Below the pieces are notes generated by a model, which was not told the DNA's origin, did not search any database, and saw only the letters and a list, made by a program, of their open reading frames with translations. From contig CAJULJ010000020.1 in NCBI GenBank assembly GCA_910587395.1, forward strand, positions 1 to 47,572: DNA of 47,572 bases, written 5' to 3'. Numbering within the stretch: position 1 is the stretch's first letter; each line of letters opens with the position of its first letter. The DNA is from an uncultured Oscillospiraceae bacterium. GTDB taxonomy: Bacteria; Bacillota; Clostridia; Oscillospirales; Oscillospiraceae. Shown one piece after another: positions 7,458 through 15,799 of this stretch. The translations under genes and the position numbers were made by a program.

Positions 7458-8804
7458 CTATTTCTCAACCCTTGACATCAATACAACCGTCTCCACATGG
7501 GCGGTCCTGGGAAAAAGGTCCACGGCCTCCGCCCTCACCGGCTCATACCCCAGAGAGCTAAACCGCTTCACATCCCTGGCCAGCGTGGCCGGGTCGCAGG
7601 AGACATACACCACCCGCTCCGGAGCCATTTTTGCGATGGTGTCCACCACATCGGGAGCCAGCCCCTTCCGCGGCGGGTCCACCACCACCACATCAGGCCG
7701 CACTCCTTCCTCCTCCAACCGCGCCGCCAGAGCGCCCGCGTCCCCGCACGCGAACCGGGTCTTGTGCTCCAACCCGTTTCGCCGCGCGTTCTCTTCCGCG
7801 TCCGCCACCGCCTGAGGCGCCACCTCCACGCCAATGACCCGTCCCGCCTGTTCCGCCATGGTCAGGCTGATGGTCCCGATCCCGCAGTACAGCTCTACCA
7901 CCGTCTCTATCCCGGTGAGGGCCGCAAACTCCGCCGCCCTGCGGTAAAGCACCTGCGTCTGCGCCCGGTTCACCTGGAAAAAGGAGGGCGCCGACAGCCG
8001 GAACCTGTGCCCGCACAGCTCCTCCTCCAGCCAATTCCTTCCCCAAAGGGTCCGGTACTCGTCCCCCAGGATCACGTTGGTTTTCCGTGTGTTGACGCAC
8101 AGCACCACCCCGGCCGTCGTGGGCGCGGCCTTCCGCAGCGCCTCAACCAGCTCCCTCTCATGGGGCAGTCCTTTCCCGTTTGCCACCACACAGCACAGCG
8201 CCTCCCCCGCGGAATTGGTCCGCAGAAACAGGTGCCGTACCAGTCCCTTCCCCGCCCGCTCGTCATAGGCCGGGACCCGGAACCGCTCCATCCACTCCTT
8301 CACGGCTCTCCGGCAGACGGTGTCCAGCTCCGGCTGAAGCAGGCAGTCCTCAATATCCACCACCCGGTGCGTCCGTTCCTGATAGTACCCAATCGCGCCG
8401 CCCGCCACCGGAAACTGCACCTTGTTCCGATACCGCCCGGTCTCCTTTGCCCCATAGATCACATCAACGCGGCACTCCGCCCCGCCGATGCGCCTCAGGG
8501 CGTCCTCCACCCGCTGCCGCTTGGCCTCCAGCTCCTCCGCATAGGTCATATGCCGGAACCGGCATCCCCCGCAGCGTCCATAATAGGGGCAGTCCTCCTC
8601 CACCCGGGCGGAGGAGGGCGCCGTCAGCTTCACGATGCGTCCCCAGGCCGCATTGTGTCCAACGTGCTCGATCAAGACATCCGCCCGCTCCCCCCGGAGC
8701 GCCCCCTTGACGAACACCGCCACGCCCTCGATCCGGGCCACCCCCTCGCCGCCGCTGGCATACCCTTCCACGGCGGCGGGATAGACCTTTCCCTCCTTCA
8801 GCAT
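7458..8804 (-). CDS. rlmD: 23S rRNA (uracil-C5)-methyltransferase RlmD/RlmCD
   Basis: This 448-residue SAM-dependent RNA methyltransferase makes m5U in 23S rRNA. It has a TRAM domain (about 5-60), iron-sulfur cysteines C72, C78, C81 plus a later Cys near 153, the SAM motif ELYCGIGTISL, the DPPRKGL motif and the catalytic-Cys segment VSCDPATLARD. Its ATG overlaps the queH stop by 7 bp, so the genes are coupled. The 3' end is odd: after HVETV the codons turn AT-rich (GTT GTA TTG ATG TCA AGG GTT) and the reading frame ends in foreign-looking DNA, as expected if a mobile element integrated here. Firmicutes often have one RlmCD for two sites; which applies is not visible. Confidence 0.93.
   Translation of the reverse strand: MLKEGKVYPAAVEGYASGGEGVARIEGVAVFVKGALRGERADVLIEHVGHNAAWGRIVKLTAPSSARVEEDCPYYGRCGGCRFRHMTYAEELEAKRQRVEDALRRIGGAECRVDVIYGAKETGRYRNKVQFPVAGGAIGYYQERTHRVVDIEDCLLQPELDTVCRRAVKEWMERFRVPAYDERAGKGLVRHLFLRTNSAGEALCCVVANGKGLPHERELVEALRKAAPTTAGVVLCVNTRKTNVILGDEYRTLWGRNWLEEELCGHRFRLSAPSFFQVNRAQTQVLYRRAAEFAALTGIETVVELYCGIGTISLTMAEQAGRVIGVEVAPQAVADAEENARRNGLEHKTRFACGDAGALAARLEEEGVRPDVVVVDPPRKGLAPDVVDTIAKMAPERVVYVSCDPATLARDVKRFSSLGYEPVRAEAVDLFPRTAHVETVVLMSRVEK
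7470..7500. other. Probable integration junction in the 3' end of rlmD
   Basis: The segment encodes HVETVVLMSR, the conserved C-terminus of RlmD. GC-rich codons give way abruptly to AT-rich ones at about 7487-7491, and everything left of it is the AT-richer island. The 3' end of rumA/rlmD is a known integration site of conjugative elements in Firmicutes. The second att copy is not in the window. Confidence 0.5.
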
Positions 8805-9385
8805 TGCGTCCGCTCCCTCCCCTGCGCCTTGTGCAGCTTATGCAGCTCCTTTTTCCGCCGGTTGGAAAACCGGTCCTCCTCACTGTACACGCAGCCGCAG
8901 TATTTCTGCATATAAAGGCCCAGGGCCCGGGCCTCCTCCTGCCCCTCCCGGAACCGGGGCCGGAAGTCATAGGGCACAAACTCCACCCCATGCTTCTCCC
9001 CCATCCTGGCTCCGGCGGCGCAGATCAGCTCACGATTCTGATAGGGGGAGACCAGCAGCGTCGTAGAAAACCTTTCAAACCCATGCTCCGCCGCATACCG
9101 CGCCGTCCGCTCCATCCGGCAGGCATAGCAGTATCCGCACCGGCGGTCGCTGTCCTGCGCCACCGCCGCGGTAAACTGCCGCAGCCCGTAAAAATCCTCC
9201 TCCCGCAGCTCCAGCCCGATGTCGCGGGCGTACTGCCGCAGGGTATCCCTGCGGGCCTTATATTCCAGATAAGGGTGGATGTTGGGGTTATACCAGAAGC
9301 CGGCGGGTTCCACCCCCTCCTCCCGCAGCATTTTGACGCAGCCCACCGAGCAGGGCGCACAGCAGATATGAAGCAGCAGACTCAT
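8798..9385 (-). CDS. queH: Epoxyqueuosine reductase QueH
   Basis: The 195-residue enzyme does the last step of queuosine synthesis in tRNA, reducing epoxyqueuosine (the non-B12 route, former DUF208). Conserved cysteines appear as HICCAPCSVGC at the N-terminus, CGYCYACRMERT around residue 100 and YCGC near 175. These ligate an iron-sulfur cluster and metal in the family. I use ATG 9385, which has GGGAGG upstream; the longer in-frame extension lacks a ribosome site and covers the hairpin at 9417-9446. It is first in an operon with rlmD, so both products modify RNA. Confidence 0.93.
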   Translation of the reverse strand: MSLLLHICCAPCSVGCVKMLREEGVEPAGFWYNPNIHPYLEYKARRDTLRQYARDIGLELREEDFYGLRQFTAAVAQDSDRRCGYCYACRMERTARYAAEHGFERFSTTLLVSPYQNRELICAAGARMGEKHGVEFVPYDFRPRFREGQEEARALGLYMQKYCGCVYSEEDRFSNRRKKELHKLHKAQGRERTQC

Positions 9386-9416
9386 GACAGCGCCTCCCGA
9401 ATTCGACACAGAGTGA

Positions 9417-9446
9417 GACAGCCAAGACCGGGCGGCCTTGGCTGTC
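9417..9446 (-). terminator. Hairpin between the S41 protease and queH
   Basis: GACAGCCAAG and CTTGGCTGTC form a 10-bp stem with a 10-nt loop. There is no T-run, so termination is uncertain; it may also be a leader structure of queH. Confidence 0.45.
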
Positions 9447-9501
9447 ATGAGCAGGGACTGATGAAATCCGAACATGAGGATTTGTTCAGCCCCTTTAAAA
9501 C

Positions 9502-11391
9502 TCAGGGAATGATACTCAGTCCCGCCAGCACCGCATACATCCCGGCGGCGGCCTCCTCCCGGAGGATGGGCTCAGAGGGGGTGATTCTCCCCAGCGAAGC
9601 ATACAGCATATCCCCGCTGCCGCCCAGCGCGTCCTCCAGCCCCCAGGCCAGCACCGCCGTCCCGCTGCGCGCCCAATCGGAATAGGGGGACAGCTCCATC
9701 TGCATATCCGCGGGCAGCTTATCCCCGGCGTTCTCCACCGCCTCGCCGTAGTCGTCCAGAACGAAGTTGAGATACCGGGCCATCCGCCCCATGATGGTCA
9801 GAAACTCCTCCTGCGTCAGCGTATTATCCGGCGCGAATTTCCCTTCTCCCACGCCGTTGACCAGCCCCAGCTCCGCCATAGCGTTCACCCCGCCCGCATA
9901 CCACGCCCCGGCGTCAACGTCAGAAAACCGCTGGTATCCATTGGAGCTCACATTCAGCACCCGGGCCAGCATGACGCACAGCTGAGCGCGGGTCAGCTGC
10001 TCCTTCGGGCTGAACACCCCCGGCTCGGTGCCGTTGAGCAGCCGGTAGGTGCCCATCGCGTTGATCGCGAAGTCATAAGGGCTGTCCTCCACATCAGAGA
10101 ACCACCGGTCGCTGTAGCTCAGCCCCAGCCTGGCCGCCGCCTGGGCGGGGGTGCACTGGCCGAACACGCCGCTTTCCTTATAAAACACCAGCGTATGGGG
10201 GGCCAGCGACTCCAGCAGCACGCACAGCACATCGTCCGGCGTCTCCGGGTTCACATAGAACAGCCGGGACCCCGCCATCACGCACAGGGAGGAGGCCGTC
10301 TCGCTGCCGCCGGTGAGGGCCGCGGCCACAGCCTGCGTATACCCGTCCTCCACCAGCAGCGTGGGAATGACGCCGATCTTGTCGGTTGTGCTCCCCCCCG
10401 CCGCATAGAACCGGGAGGAGGTGATCTTCAAACAGTCGCCGTCAAAATAGTCAGGGTCGGTATCCCCATCCAGGGCAACCTGGGCCACCCCCTTGCCGTA
10501 GGTCCGGCTTCCGATGACCACACCCCGATCCATATCCCGCACGCCGGAGGCAAACATCTCGGAGGCGGAGGCGCTCTCGCCGTTCACCAGCAGGATCAGC
10601 GGCTTGCTGGTCACGGCGGCGGACCGGCAGACATAGCCGTACACCCGGCCGGAGCTGTCCTCAAGGTAACAGTAGCTGCCCGGACCGTTCACCGCCGCCA
10701 GCATCTCCTTGGCGGTATCCATATACCCCCCTACGTTGTCCCGCAGGTCCACGATCCAGTAATCCACCTGGGCATCATACTGCTTCAGCCCGTCGGCAAA
10801 CAGCTCGTCGGTGTCCAGACCGAAGCTGTTGCAGTCCACATAGCCCACATCGCCCTCCAGCAGGGTGATCTCCGTGTTGGGAATGTATACCGCCCGCCGG
10901 GTGAGGGTATAATCCCCGGCCTGCCCGTCCCGCAGAACGGTGATTGTCACCCGTGTGCCCGCCTCGCCCAGCATGAGCTGCCGGTGCTCCTCCCCGGCGG
11001 GGGCGCAGGGGGTCCCGCCGATGGCCACAATCAGGTCCCCGGCCTGGAGCCCCGCCTCCTCCGCGCTGCCGCCGGTCAGGACCTTTTTGATGAGGATGCC
11101 CTCCTGGGTATAGCTGATCTCCACGCCAATGCCCACCATGTCCACGGTGTCCTCCACCAGCTCCAGGAACAGGGCGTACTCCTCCCGCGTCATGTACTGG
11201 GTGTAGGGATCGCCCAGAATCTGGAACAGCTCGCCCAGCGTCCGGGCCCCATAGGCCTCGTCCGGGATATCATAGTAATAGTTTTCCTCCAGCAGCTCCA
11301 GGGCCTCGTCCACCGTCAGGGCGGAGGCGGGCACGGCCAGCAGCGCCAGGGCCAGCAGAGCGGCCACGAATCTGGACAGATATTTTTTCAT
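9502..11391 (-). CDS. S41 family C-terminal processing protease with PDZ and SLH domains
   Basis: The product is 629 residues from ATG 11391, which has AAAGGAG upstream. It has a signal peptide (1-24, MKKYLSRF then a hydrophobic core ending ASA), a PDZ domain (about 80-160) and an S41 peptidase domain (about 170-350) with the serine segment NGESASASEMFASG and lysine segment SRTYGKGVAQ. The C-terminal 190 residues have three SLH-type repeats (FSDV...LLNG, FSDVDAGAWYAGGVNAM, YSDWARSGTAVLAWG). SLH repeats bind cell-wall polymer, so the protease is likely held outside the cell on the wall. It is divergent from the hydrolase gene at 11498. Confidence 0.9.
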   Translation of the reverse strand: MKKYLSRFVAALLALALLAVPASALTVDEALELLEENYYYDIPDEAYGARTLGELFQILGDPYTQYMTREEYALFLELVEDTVDMVGIGVEISYTQEGILIKKVLTGGSAEEAGLQAGDLIVAIGGTPCAPAGEEHRQLMLGEAGTRVTITVLRDGQAGDYTLTRRAVYIPNTEITLLEGDVGYVDCNSFGLDTDELFADGLKQYDAQVDYWIVDLRDNVGGYMDTAKEMLAAVNGPGSYCYLEDSSGRVYGYVCRSAAVTSKPLILLVNGESASASEMFASGVRDMDRGVVIGSRTYGKGVAQVALDGDTDPDYFDGDCLKITSSRFYAAGGSTTDKIGVIPTLLVEDGYTQAVAAALTGGSETASSLCVMAGSRLFYVNPETPDDVLCVLLESLAPHTLVFYKESGVFGQCTPAQAAARLGLSYSDRWFSDVEDSPYDFAINAMGTYRLLNGTEPGVFSPKEQLTRAQLCVMLARVLNVSSNGYQRFSDVDAGAWYAGGVNAMAELGLVNGVGEGKFAPDNTLTQEEFLTIMGRMARYLNFVLDDYGEAVENAGDKLPADMQMELSPYSDWARSGTAVLAWGLEDALGGSGDMLYASLGRITPSEPILREEAAAGMYAVLAGLSIIP

Positions 11392-11429
11392 AGTGCTTCT
11401 CCTTTTGTTCGTCCCGGGCGTTTTGTAAA

Positions 11430-11458
11430 TTGACAAACCGGGCGGGGCATATTAAACT
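11430..11458 (+). promoter_or_regulatory. Promoter of the alpha/beta hydrolase gene
   Basis: TTGACA (11430-11435) and TAAACT (11453-11458) are 17 bp apart, 40 bp before the start codon. Confidence 0.6.
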
Positions 11459-11497
11459 TATGATACCATAAAACAACACAGCTGGGGTGAACAAATT

Positions 11498-12424
11498 ATG
11501 ACGGATTTTACGGAATTTACCTTTCCCTCCAAAGACGGCCTTCACAAGTGCCATGCAAGCCTCTGGACGCCTGAAGGCCGGCCCAAAGCGGTGGTCCAGA
11601 TCGTCCACGGCGTGGCGGAGTACGCCGGCCGCTACGACCACTTCGCCCGCTGTCTGGCGGACCACGGCTTTGCCGTGTGCGGCGGGGACCACCTGGGCCA
11701 CGGCAAGACGGTGGACGACGGCAAGTACGGCTATTTCGCCAAAAAGGACGGCTGGACCCTGGTGGCCTCCGACGTGCGGACGCTGCGCCGGCTCATGGGG
11801 GAGAAATATCCCAACATCCCCTACTTCCTGCTGGGCCACTCCATGGGCTCCTTCCTGGCCCGGACCTATCTGTGCGCCTACCCCGGCACGGTAGACGGCT
11901 GCATCCTGTCCGGCACCGGTCAGGAAAAGCCCGCCCTGGTGGCGGCGGGCAAGACGGTGGCCTCCGCCATCTGCGCGGTGAAGGGCCCCGAGACGGTGAG
12001 CCCCCTCGTCAACAAGCTGTCCCTGGGGGCCTACAACGACCAGTTCAAGCCCACCCGCACCACGGCGGACTGGATCTGCCGGGACGAAGCGGTGGTGGAC
12101 GCCTACCTGAAGGACCCCTTCTGCACCTTCATGCCCACCGCCGGGATGTTCCGGGACATGATGGAGGGCCTGCAATACATCTCCAGCGAAAAGGCCCTGT
12201 CCCAGATGGACCCGCGCACGCCAATCTACCTGTTCTCCGGCGACCGGGACCCGGTGGGCTCCAACGGCGAGGGCGTGAAAAAGGTGTACGGCTTCTTCAA
12301 GGACCACGGCACCGCCGACCTGACCATGAAGCTCTACCCCGGCGGGCGGCACGAGATGCTCAACGAGATCAACAAGGGCGAGGTATACGCCGACGTTCTG
12401 GCGTGGCTGGAGCGGCACATCTGA
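11498..12424 (+). CDS. Alpha/beta hydrolase (monoacylglycerol lipase/lysophospholipase-like)
   Basis: This 308-residue cytosolic hydrolase has the oxyanion-hole HG (38-39), the nucleophile elbow GHSMG (Ser115), a likely acid in SGDRDPVG and the catalytic His in GGRHEML near the C-terminus. The family cleaves lipid esters such as monoacylglycerol or lysophospholipid. The substrate is not certain. It is monocistronic, with its own promoter and a strong terminator. Confidence 0.9.
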   Translation: MTDFTEFTFPSKDGLHKCHASLWTPEGRPKAVVQIVHGVAEYAGRYDHFARCLADHGFAVCGGDHLGHGKTVDDGKYGYFAKKDGWTLVASDVRTLRRLMGEKYPNIPYFLLGHSMGSFLARTYLCAYPGTVDGCILSGTGQEKPALVAAGKTVASAICAVKGPETVSPLVNKLSLGAYNDQFKPTRTTADWICRDEAVVDAYLKDPFCTFMPTAGMFRDMMEGLQYISSEKALSQMDPRTPIYLFSGDRDPVGSNGEGVKKVYGFFKDHGTADLTMKLYPGGRHEMLNEINKGEVYADVLAWLERHI

Positions 12425-12430
12425 GCCAAA

Positions 12431-12459
12431 GGTACCGGGCGGCGCCCGGTACCTTTTTT
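12431..12459 (+). terminator. Intrinsic terminator after the hydrolase
   Basis: GGTACCGGGC and GCCCGGTACC form a 10-bp stem with a 3-nt loop, followed by TTTTTT. It also separates the convergent DMT transporter gene. Confidence 0.9.
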
Positions 12460-13345
12460 ACGCCTTCGCGGGCCTGCGCAGAAACTTGAACTGGGTTTCC
12501 GAGCACACCACGGCGAGGAAAATGAGGAAAAATCCCAGGTACATCAGCGGCGCGGGGCTCTCCGCGCCGAAGAGCACGGAAAAGGCCACGCCGAAGGGGG
12601 CCTCAAGGCTCAGCAGCAGGGCCGCGGAGGAGGGGTCGGTATACTTCTGCCCCACGTTCTGGAACAGCAGGGCGATGGAGGTGGCCGCTACGGCCAGATA
12701 GAGCAGCACCCACCAAGCCCGGGCCGGCAGGCCGTCCATGGGAATGCCGTGGGTGAAGAGGGTGCCCGCCCAGCAGCACAGGGCGGTGGCGGCAAATTGC
12801 AGAATGGTCAGGATAAAAATGTCCCGTCCCTGGGAGAACTTGGACACGGCGACGATGTGGCAGGCATAAATGAGCCCGGACAGCAGGGTCAGCAGGTCGC
12901 CTCCCGTCAGAGCCAGCCCTCCGTCCCAGGACACGAACCCAATCCCCGCCACGCACAGCAGCGCCGCCAGCACGTTCCACCGGCTGGGCCGCAGCCGGTC
13001 CACCGCCCAGTAAAGGAACGGGACGATGACGCAGTACACAGCGGTAAAAAAGGCGTTCTTTCCCGGTGTGGTATCCATCAGCCCGTAGTTCTGCACCGCG
13101 TAAGCGGAAAACAGCAGCACGCCCAGCACCCCGCCCTGCCACAGATAGCGCAGGTCCATGGCCTTCCACCGCTTCCAGAACACCAGGGCCAAAATCCCCG
13201 CCGCCAGGGTGAAGCGGAAGGCCAGCAGGAACATCAGGTCCACATCGTCCAGGGTATCCTTCAGGATAAAGAAGGTGGACCCCCAGATCAAGGTGGCAAG
13301 GACGATCATGGGCTTAGCAAGCCTTTTCAGCGCGTTTTCATTCAT
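12458..13345 (-). CDS. EamA/DMT family transporter
   Basis: The 295-residue membrane protein has ten predicted transmembrane segments arranged as two EamA repeats. The first opens with VLATLIWGSTFFI; the second holds SLEAPFGVAFSVLFGAE. The family exports metabolites or amino acids; the substrate is not predictable. The start ATG 13345 is preceded by CGGAG. It is divergent from the DNA glycosylase gene. Confidence 0.9.
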   Translation of the reverse strand: MNENALKRLAKPMIVLATLIWGSTFFILKDTLDDVDLMFLLAFRFTLAAGILALVFWKRWKAMDLRYLWQGGVLGVLLFSAYAVQNYGLMDTTPGKNAFFTAVYCVIVPFLYWAVDRLRPSRWNVLAALLCVAGIGFVSWDGGLALTGGDLLTLLSGLIYACHIVAVSKFSQGRDIFILTILQFAATALCCWAGTLFTHGIPMDGLPARAWWVLLYLAVAATSIALLFQNVGQKYTDPSSAALLLSLEAPFGVAFSVLFGAESPAPLMYLGFFLIFLAVVCSETQFKFLRRPAKA

Positions 13346-13362
13346 GGGCAGTCAACTCCGGG

Positions 13363-13391
13363 TTTTCAAAAGTGTTAAAGTGTGGTATCCT
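13363..13391 (+). promoter_or_regulatory. Candidate promoter of the 3-methyladenine glycosylase gene
   Basis: TTTTCA (13363-13368) and TATCCT (13386-13391) have a 17-bp spacer, 30 bp before the start codon. Confidence 0.45.
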
Positions 13392-13421
13392 ATGGGAAAC
13401 GAATGGGAAAGGAGCGGGAAT

Positions 13422-14033
13422 ATGCTCCCTCAGACATTTTTCGACGGCGACACGGTGGAGATCGCCCGGGCCCTGGTGGGCAAATACCTGGTCCGACAAT
13501 ACGGCGGCATCACCCTGGCCGCCCGCGTCACGGAGACCGAGGCCTACGTCGGCCGGATGGACAAAGCCTGCCACGCCTACAACTACCGCAAAACAGAGCG
13601 CACCAAAACCCTGTACGCTCTTCCAGGGACGGCCTACGTGTACCTGATCTACGGCATGCACTGCTGCCTCAACTTCGTCACCGAGCCGGAGGGCGAGCCG
13701 GCGGCGGTGCTCATCCGGGGCCTGTCCCCCCGGCACAACCAGGATATCATAGCAGAAAACCGCTTCCATTGCAAGTACGCCGATATGACCGCCTACCAGA
13801 AAAAGAACTTTCTCAACGGTCCCGGCAAGCTGTGCGCCGGGATGAACATCGACCGGGCGCTGAACGGCCTGCCCCACGGCTCCAAAGAGCTGTTCCTGTG
13901 CGAAAGCCTGGAGGAGTTGGGTCTGCCCACGCCGCCCGAGGATTTGGAGCCGCTTGATATCAAGGTGGGCAAGCGCATCGGCATCGACTACGCCGAGGAG
14001 GCCATCGACTTCCCCTGGCGGTTCTATCTGTAG
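13422..14033 (+). CDS. DNA-3-methyladenine glycosylase (AAG/MPG family)
   Basis: This 203-residue base-excision enzyme removes alkylated purines from DNA. It has the family motifs LVGKYLVRQY, RVTETEAYVG, DKACHAYNYRKTERT, the hallmark YVYLIYGMHCCLN and the C-terminal NGPGKLCAGMNID. The catalytic Glu is in ETEAY. I start at ATG 13422, which has AAAGGAG upstream; open sequence further upstream overlaps the divergent transporter. The length matches bacterial MPG. Confidence 0.92.
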   Translation: MLPQTFFDGDTVEIARALVGKYLVRQYGGITLAARVTETEAYVGRMDKACHAYNYRKTERTKTLYALPGTAYVYLIYGMHCCLNFVTEPEGEPAAVLIRGLSPRHNQDIIAENRFHCKYADMTAYQKKNFLNGPGKLCAGMNIDRALNGLPHGSKELFLCESLEELGLPTPPEDLEPLDIKVGKRIGIDYAEEAIDFPWRFYL

Positions 14034-14036
14034 GGG

Positions 14037-14064
14037 CCGGCCCTTGACGCCGGGGCGTTTTTTT
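14037..14064 (+). terminator. Weak hairpin with T-run after the glycosylase
   Basis: CCGGC and GCCGG (7-nt loop) are followed after four bases by a seven-T run (14058-14064). The stem is short. Confidence 0.4.
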
Positions 14065-14131
14065 GCTACCATAGTCAAACACTGTGAACAAAAACCAGCA
14101 CAAAAGCCCAAGGCTTTGGGAGGTCAATACC

Positions 14132-15103
14132 ATGCGCGGCAACACCCTATATATCGTGGTCCCCTGCTACAACGAGGAGGAGGTCCTTCCCGAGACTGCC
14201 CGGCGGCTGGGGGACAAGCTGAAATCCCTCATGAACGCCGGGAAGATCAGCCCCCAGAGCCGGGTGCTGTTCGTCAACGACGGCTCCAGGGACAGGACCT
14301 GGGAGGTCATCACCAGGCTCCATCGGGAAAACCGCCTGCTGTGCGGGGCGGACCTGTCCCGGAACCGGGGCCATCAAAATGCCCTGCTGGCGGGCCTGAT
14401 GGCCGCCAAGGACAAAGCGGACATGGTGATCTCCATGGACGCCGACCTTCAGGACGACGTGAACGCGGCGGACGCCATGGTGGACAAGTACCTGGCCGGA
14501 GCGGACATAGTCTACGGCGTGCGCTCCTCCCGGAAAACGGACACCTTTTTCAAGCGTACCACCGCCGAGGCCTTCTACCGCATGATGGACCTGCTGGGCG
14601 CGGAGACCGTGTTCAACCACGCCGACTACCGCCTGATGTCCAAGCGGGCCCTGGAGGGGCTGGCCCAGTTCAAGGAGGTCAACCTGTTCCTTCGCGGCAT
14701 CGTGCCCATGATCGGCTACCCCACCGACACGGTGGAGTACGAGCGGGGCGAGCGCTTCGCCGGGGAGAGCAAGTACCCGCTGAAAAAGATGGTCTCCTTC
14801 GCCCTGGAGGGGGTGACCTCCCTGTCGGTCAAGCCCCTGCGGATGATCACAGGGCTGGGCTTCCTGGTGTTTTTCGTGTCGCTGGTGATGATCGTCTACA
14901 ATGTGGCCCGCTGGGCCACCGGGAACACCGTGGCGGGATGGGCCAGCCTGGCCTGCTCGGTGTGGTTCATCGGGGGACTCATCCTGCTGTCCCTCGGGGT
15001 CATCGGCGAGTACATGGGCAAACTGTACCTGGAAAGCAAGGGCCGTCCCCGGTTTCTCATCCAGCAGCTGCTGGACGAGGAACACAGGGAGGACCCCGAA
15101 TAG
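14132..15103 (+). CDS. Glycosyltransferase family 2 (GtrB/DPM1-like)
   Basis: The 323-residue enzyme has a GT-A catalytic domain (IVVPCYNEEE at 8-17, DADLQDD near 107-113) and two C-terminal membrane segments (about 240-262 and 275-298). This is the layout of polyprenyl-phosphate glycosyltransferases that load a sugar onto the lipid carrier. ATG 14132 is favoured by GGGAGG upstream. No partner flippase or GT-C protein lies next to it, so the pathway is open. Confidence 0.9.
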   Translation: MRGNTLYIVVPCYNEEEVLPETARRLGDKLKSLMNAGKISPQSRVLFVNDGSRDRTWEVITRLHRENRLLCGADLSRNRGHQNALLAGLMAAKDKADMVISMDADLQDDVNAADAMVDKYLAGADIVYGVRSSRKTDTFFKRTTAEAFYRMMDLLGAETVFNHADYRLMSKRALEGLAQFKEVNLFLRGIVPMIGYPTDTVEYERGERFAGESKYPLKKMVSFALEGVTSLSVKPLRMITGLGFLVFFVSLVMIVYNVARWATGNTVAGWASLACSVWFIGGLILLSLGVIGEYMGKLYLESKGRPRFLIQQLLDEEHREDPE

Positions 15104-15159
15104 GTCCAGTAAACTTTTTGACAAAGTATTAAACCTTTCTAAACAATGGGCAAATCCCC

Positions 15160-15188
15160 TTGCAATTTCCTCCGGGAGGGCATAAAAT
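15160..15188 (+). promoter_or_regulatory. Promoter of the 162-residue gene
   Basis: TTGCAA (15160-15165) and TAAAAT (15183-15188) are separated by 17 bp. The 75-nt leader ends in a strong GAAGGAGG ribosome site. Confidence 0.6.
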
Positions 15189-15263
15189 AGCGTCAGTGGA
15201 AATGAAGCGGCGGGTTGGACGCCGCCGCTGGGCGGCCCACATTTTTTGAAGGAGGTAATCCCT

Positions 15264-15752
15264 ATGAGCATTGATTTTGAGAGCCTGAAAGACAAAGCTG
15301 TGGTCGCGGCCCAGACCGGCGTGACCAAGGTGAAGGAGATGACCGAGACCGGCATCGCCAAGGCCAGGGAGCTGGCGGACACCGGCGCCACCAAGGCCAA
15401 GGAGATCGCCGAGATCGGCAAGCTGAAGGTGAACAACTCCGCCGAGCAGGAGGCCATCCGCAAGGCCTATTCCGAGCTTGGCAAGCTGTACTACGCCGAG
15501 CGGGGCTCCGCCCCCGAGGCGGCCTACGCCGACGCCTGCCAGCGCATCACCGACGCCATGGCCCGCATCTCCTACAACAACGAGCGCATTGCCGACATCA
15601 AGGCCGCCGGCCAGATCACCGACGAGGAGATCGAGGCTGTCGAGGTGGAAGAGGCCGCTGAGGAGGCCGAATCCTGCTGCTGCGGCGAGGCTAAGGACGA
15701 GGTCCCTGTGGACGGGGCTCCCGCCGAGGACGGGAATAAGACCGAAGAGTAA
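15264..15752 (+). CDS. Uncharacterised helical, acidic protein
   Basis: No family was recognised. The 162-residue product begins with amphipathic heptad-like repeats (DKAVVAAQTGVTKVKEM, TGIAKARELADTGATKAKEI) and has a middle helical part (SELGKLYYAERGSAPEAAYADAC). It ends in a Glu-rich tail with CCC near residue 139. There is no signal peptide or membrane segment. The very strong ribosome site, own promoter and strong terminator suggest an abundant protein. Similar small coiled proteins occur in gut Clostridia, but the role is unknown. Confidence 0.8.
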   Translation: MSIDFESLKDKAVVAAQTGVTKVKEMTETGIAKARELADTGATKAKEIAEIGKLKVNNSAEQEAIRKAYSELGKLYYAERGSAPEAAYADACQRITDAMARISYNNERIADIKAAGQITDEEIEAVEVEEAAEEAESCCCGEAKDEVPVDGAPAEDGNKTEE

Positions 15753-15767
15753 GCCATGTAACTGAAC

Positions 15768-15799
15768 GGGCCCGGCGCTGTGCGCCGGGCCCGCTTTTT
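15768..15799 (+). terminator. Intrinsic terminator
   Basis: A perfect 11-bp stem GGGCCCGGCGC/GCGCCGGGCCC with a TGT loop is followed by GC and TTTTT. It lies between convergent genes and touches the dut stop codon. Confidence 0.92.

Noticed and set aside
7497..8915. 472-codon open frame opposite rlmD/queH
   Set aside because: Pro/Arg/His-rich translation typical of antisense frames in GC-rich genes.
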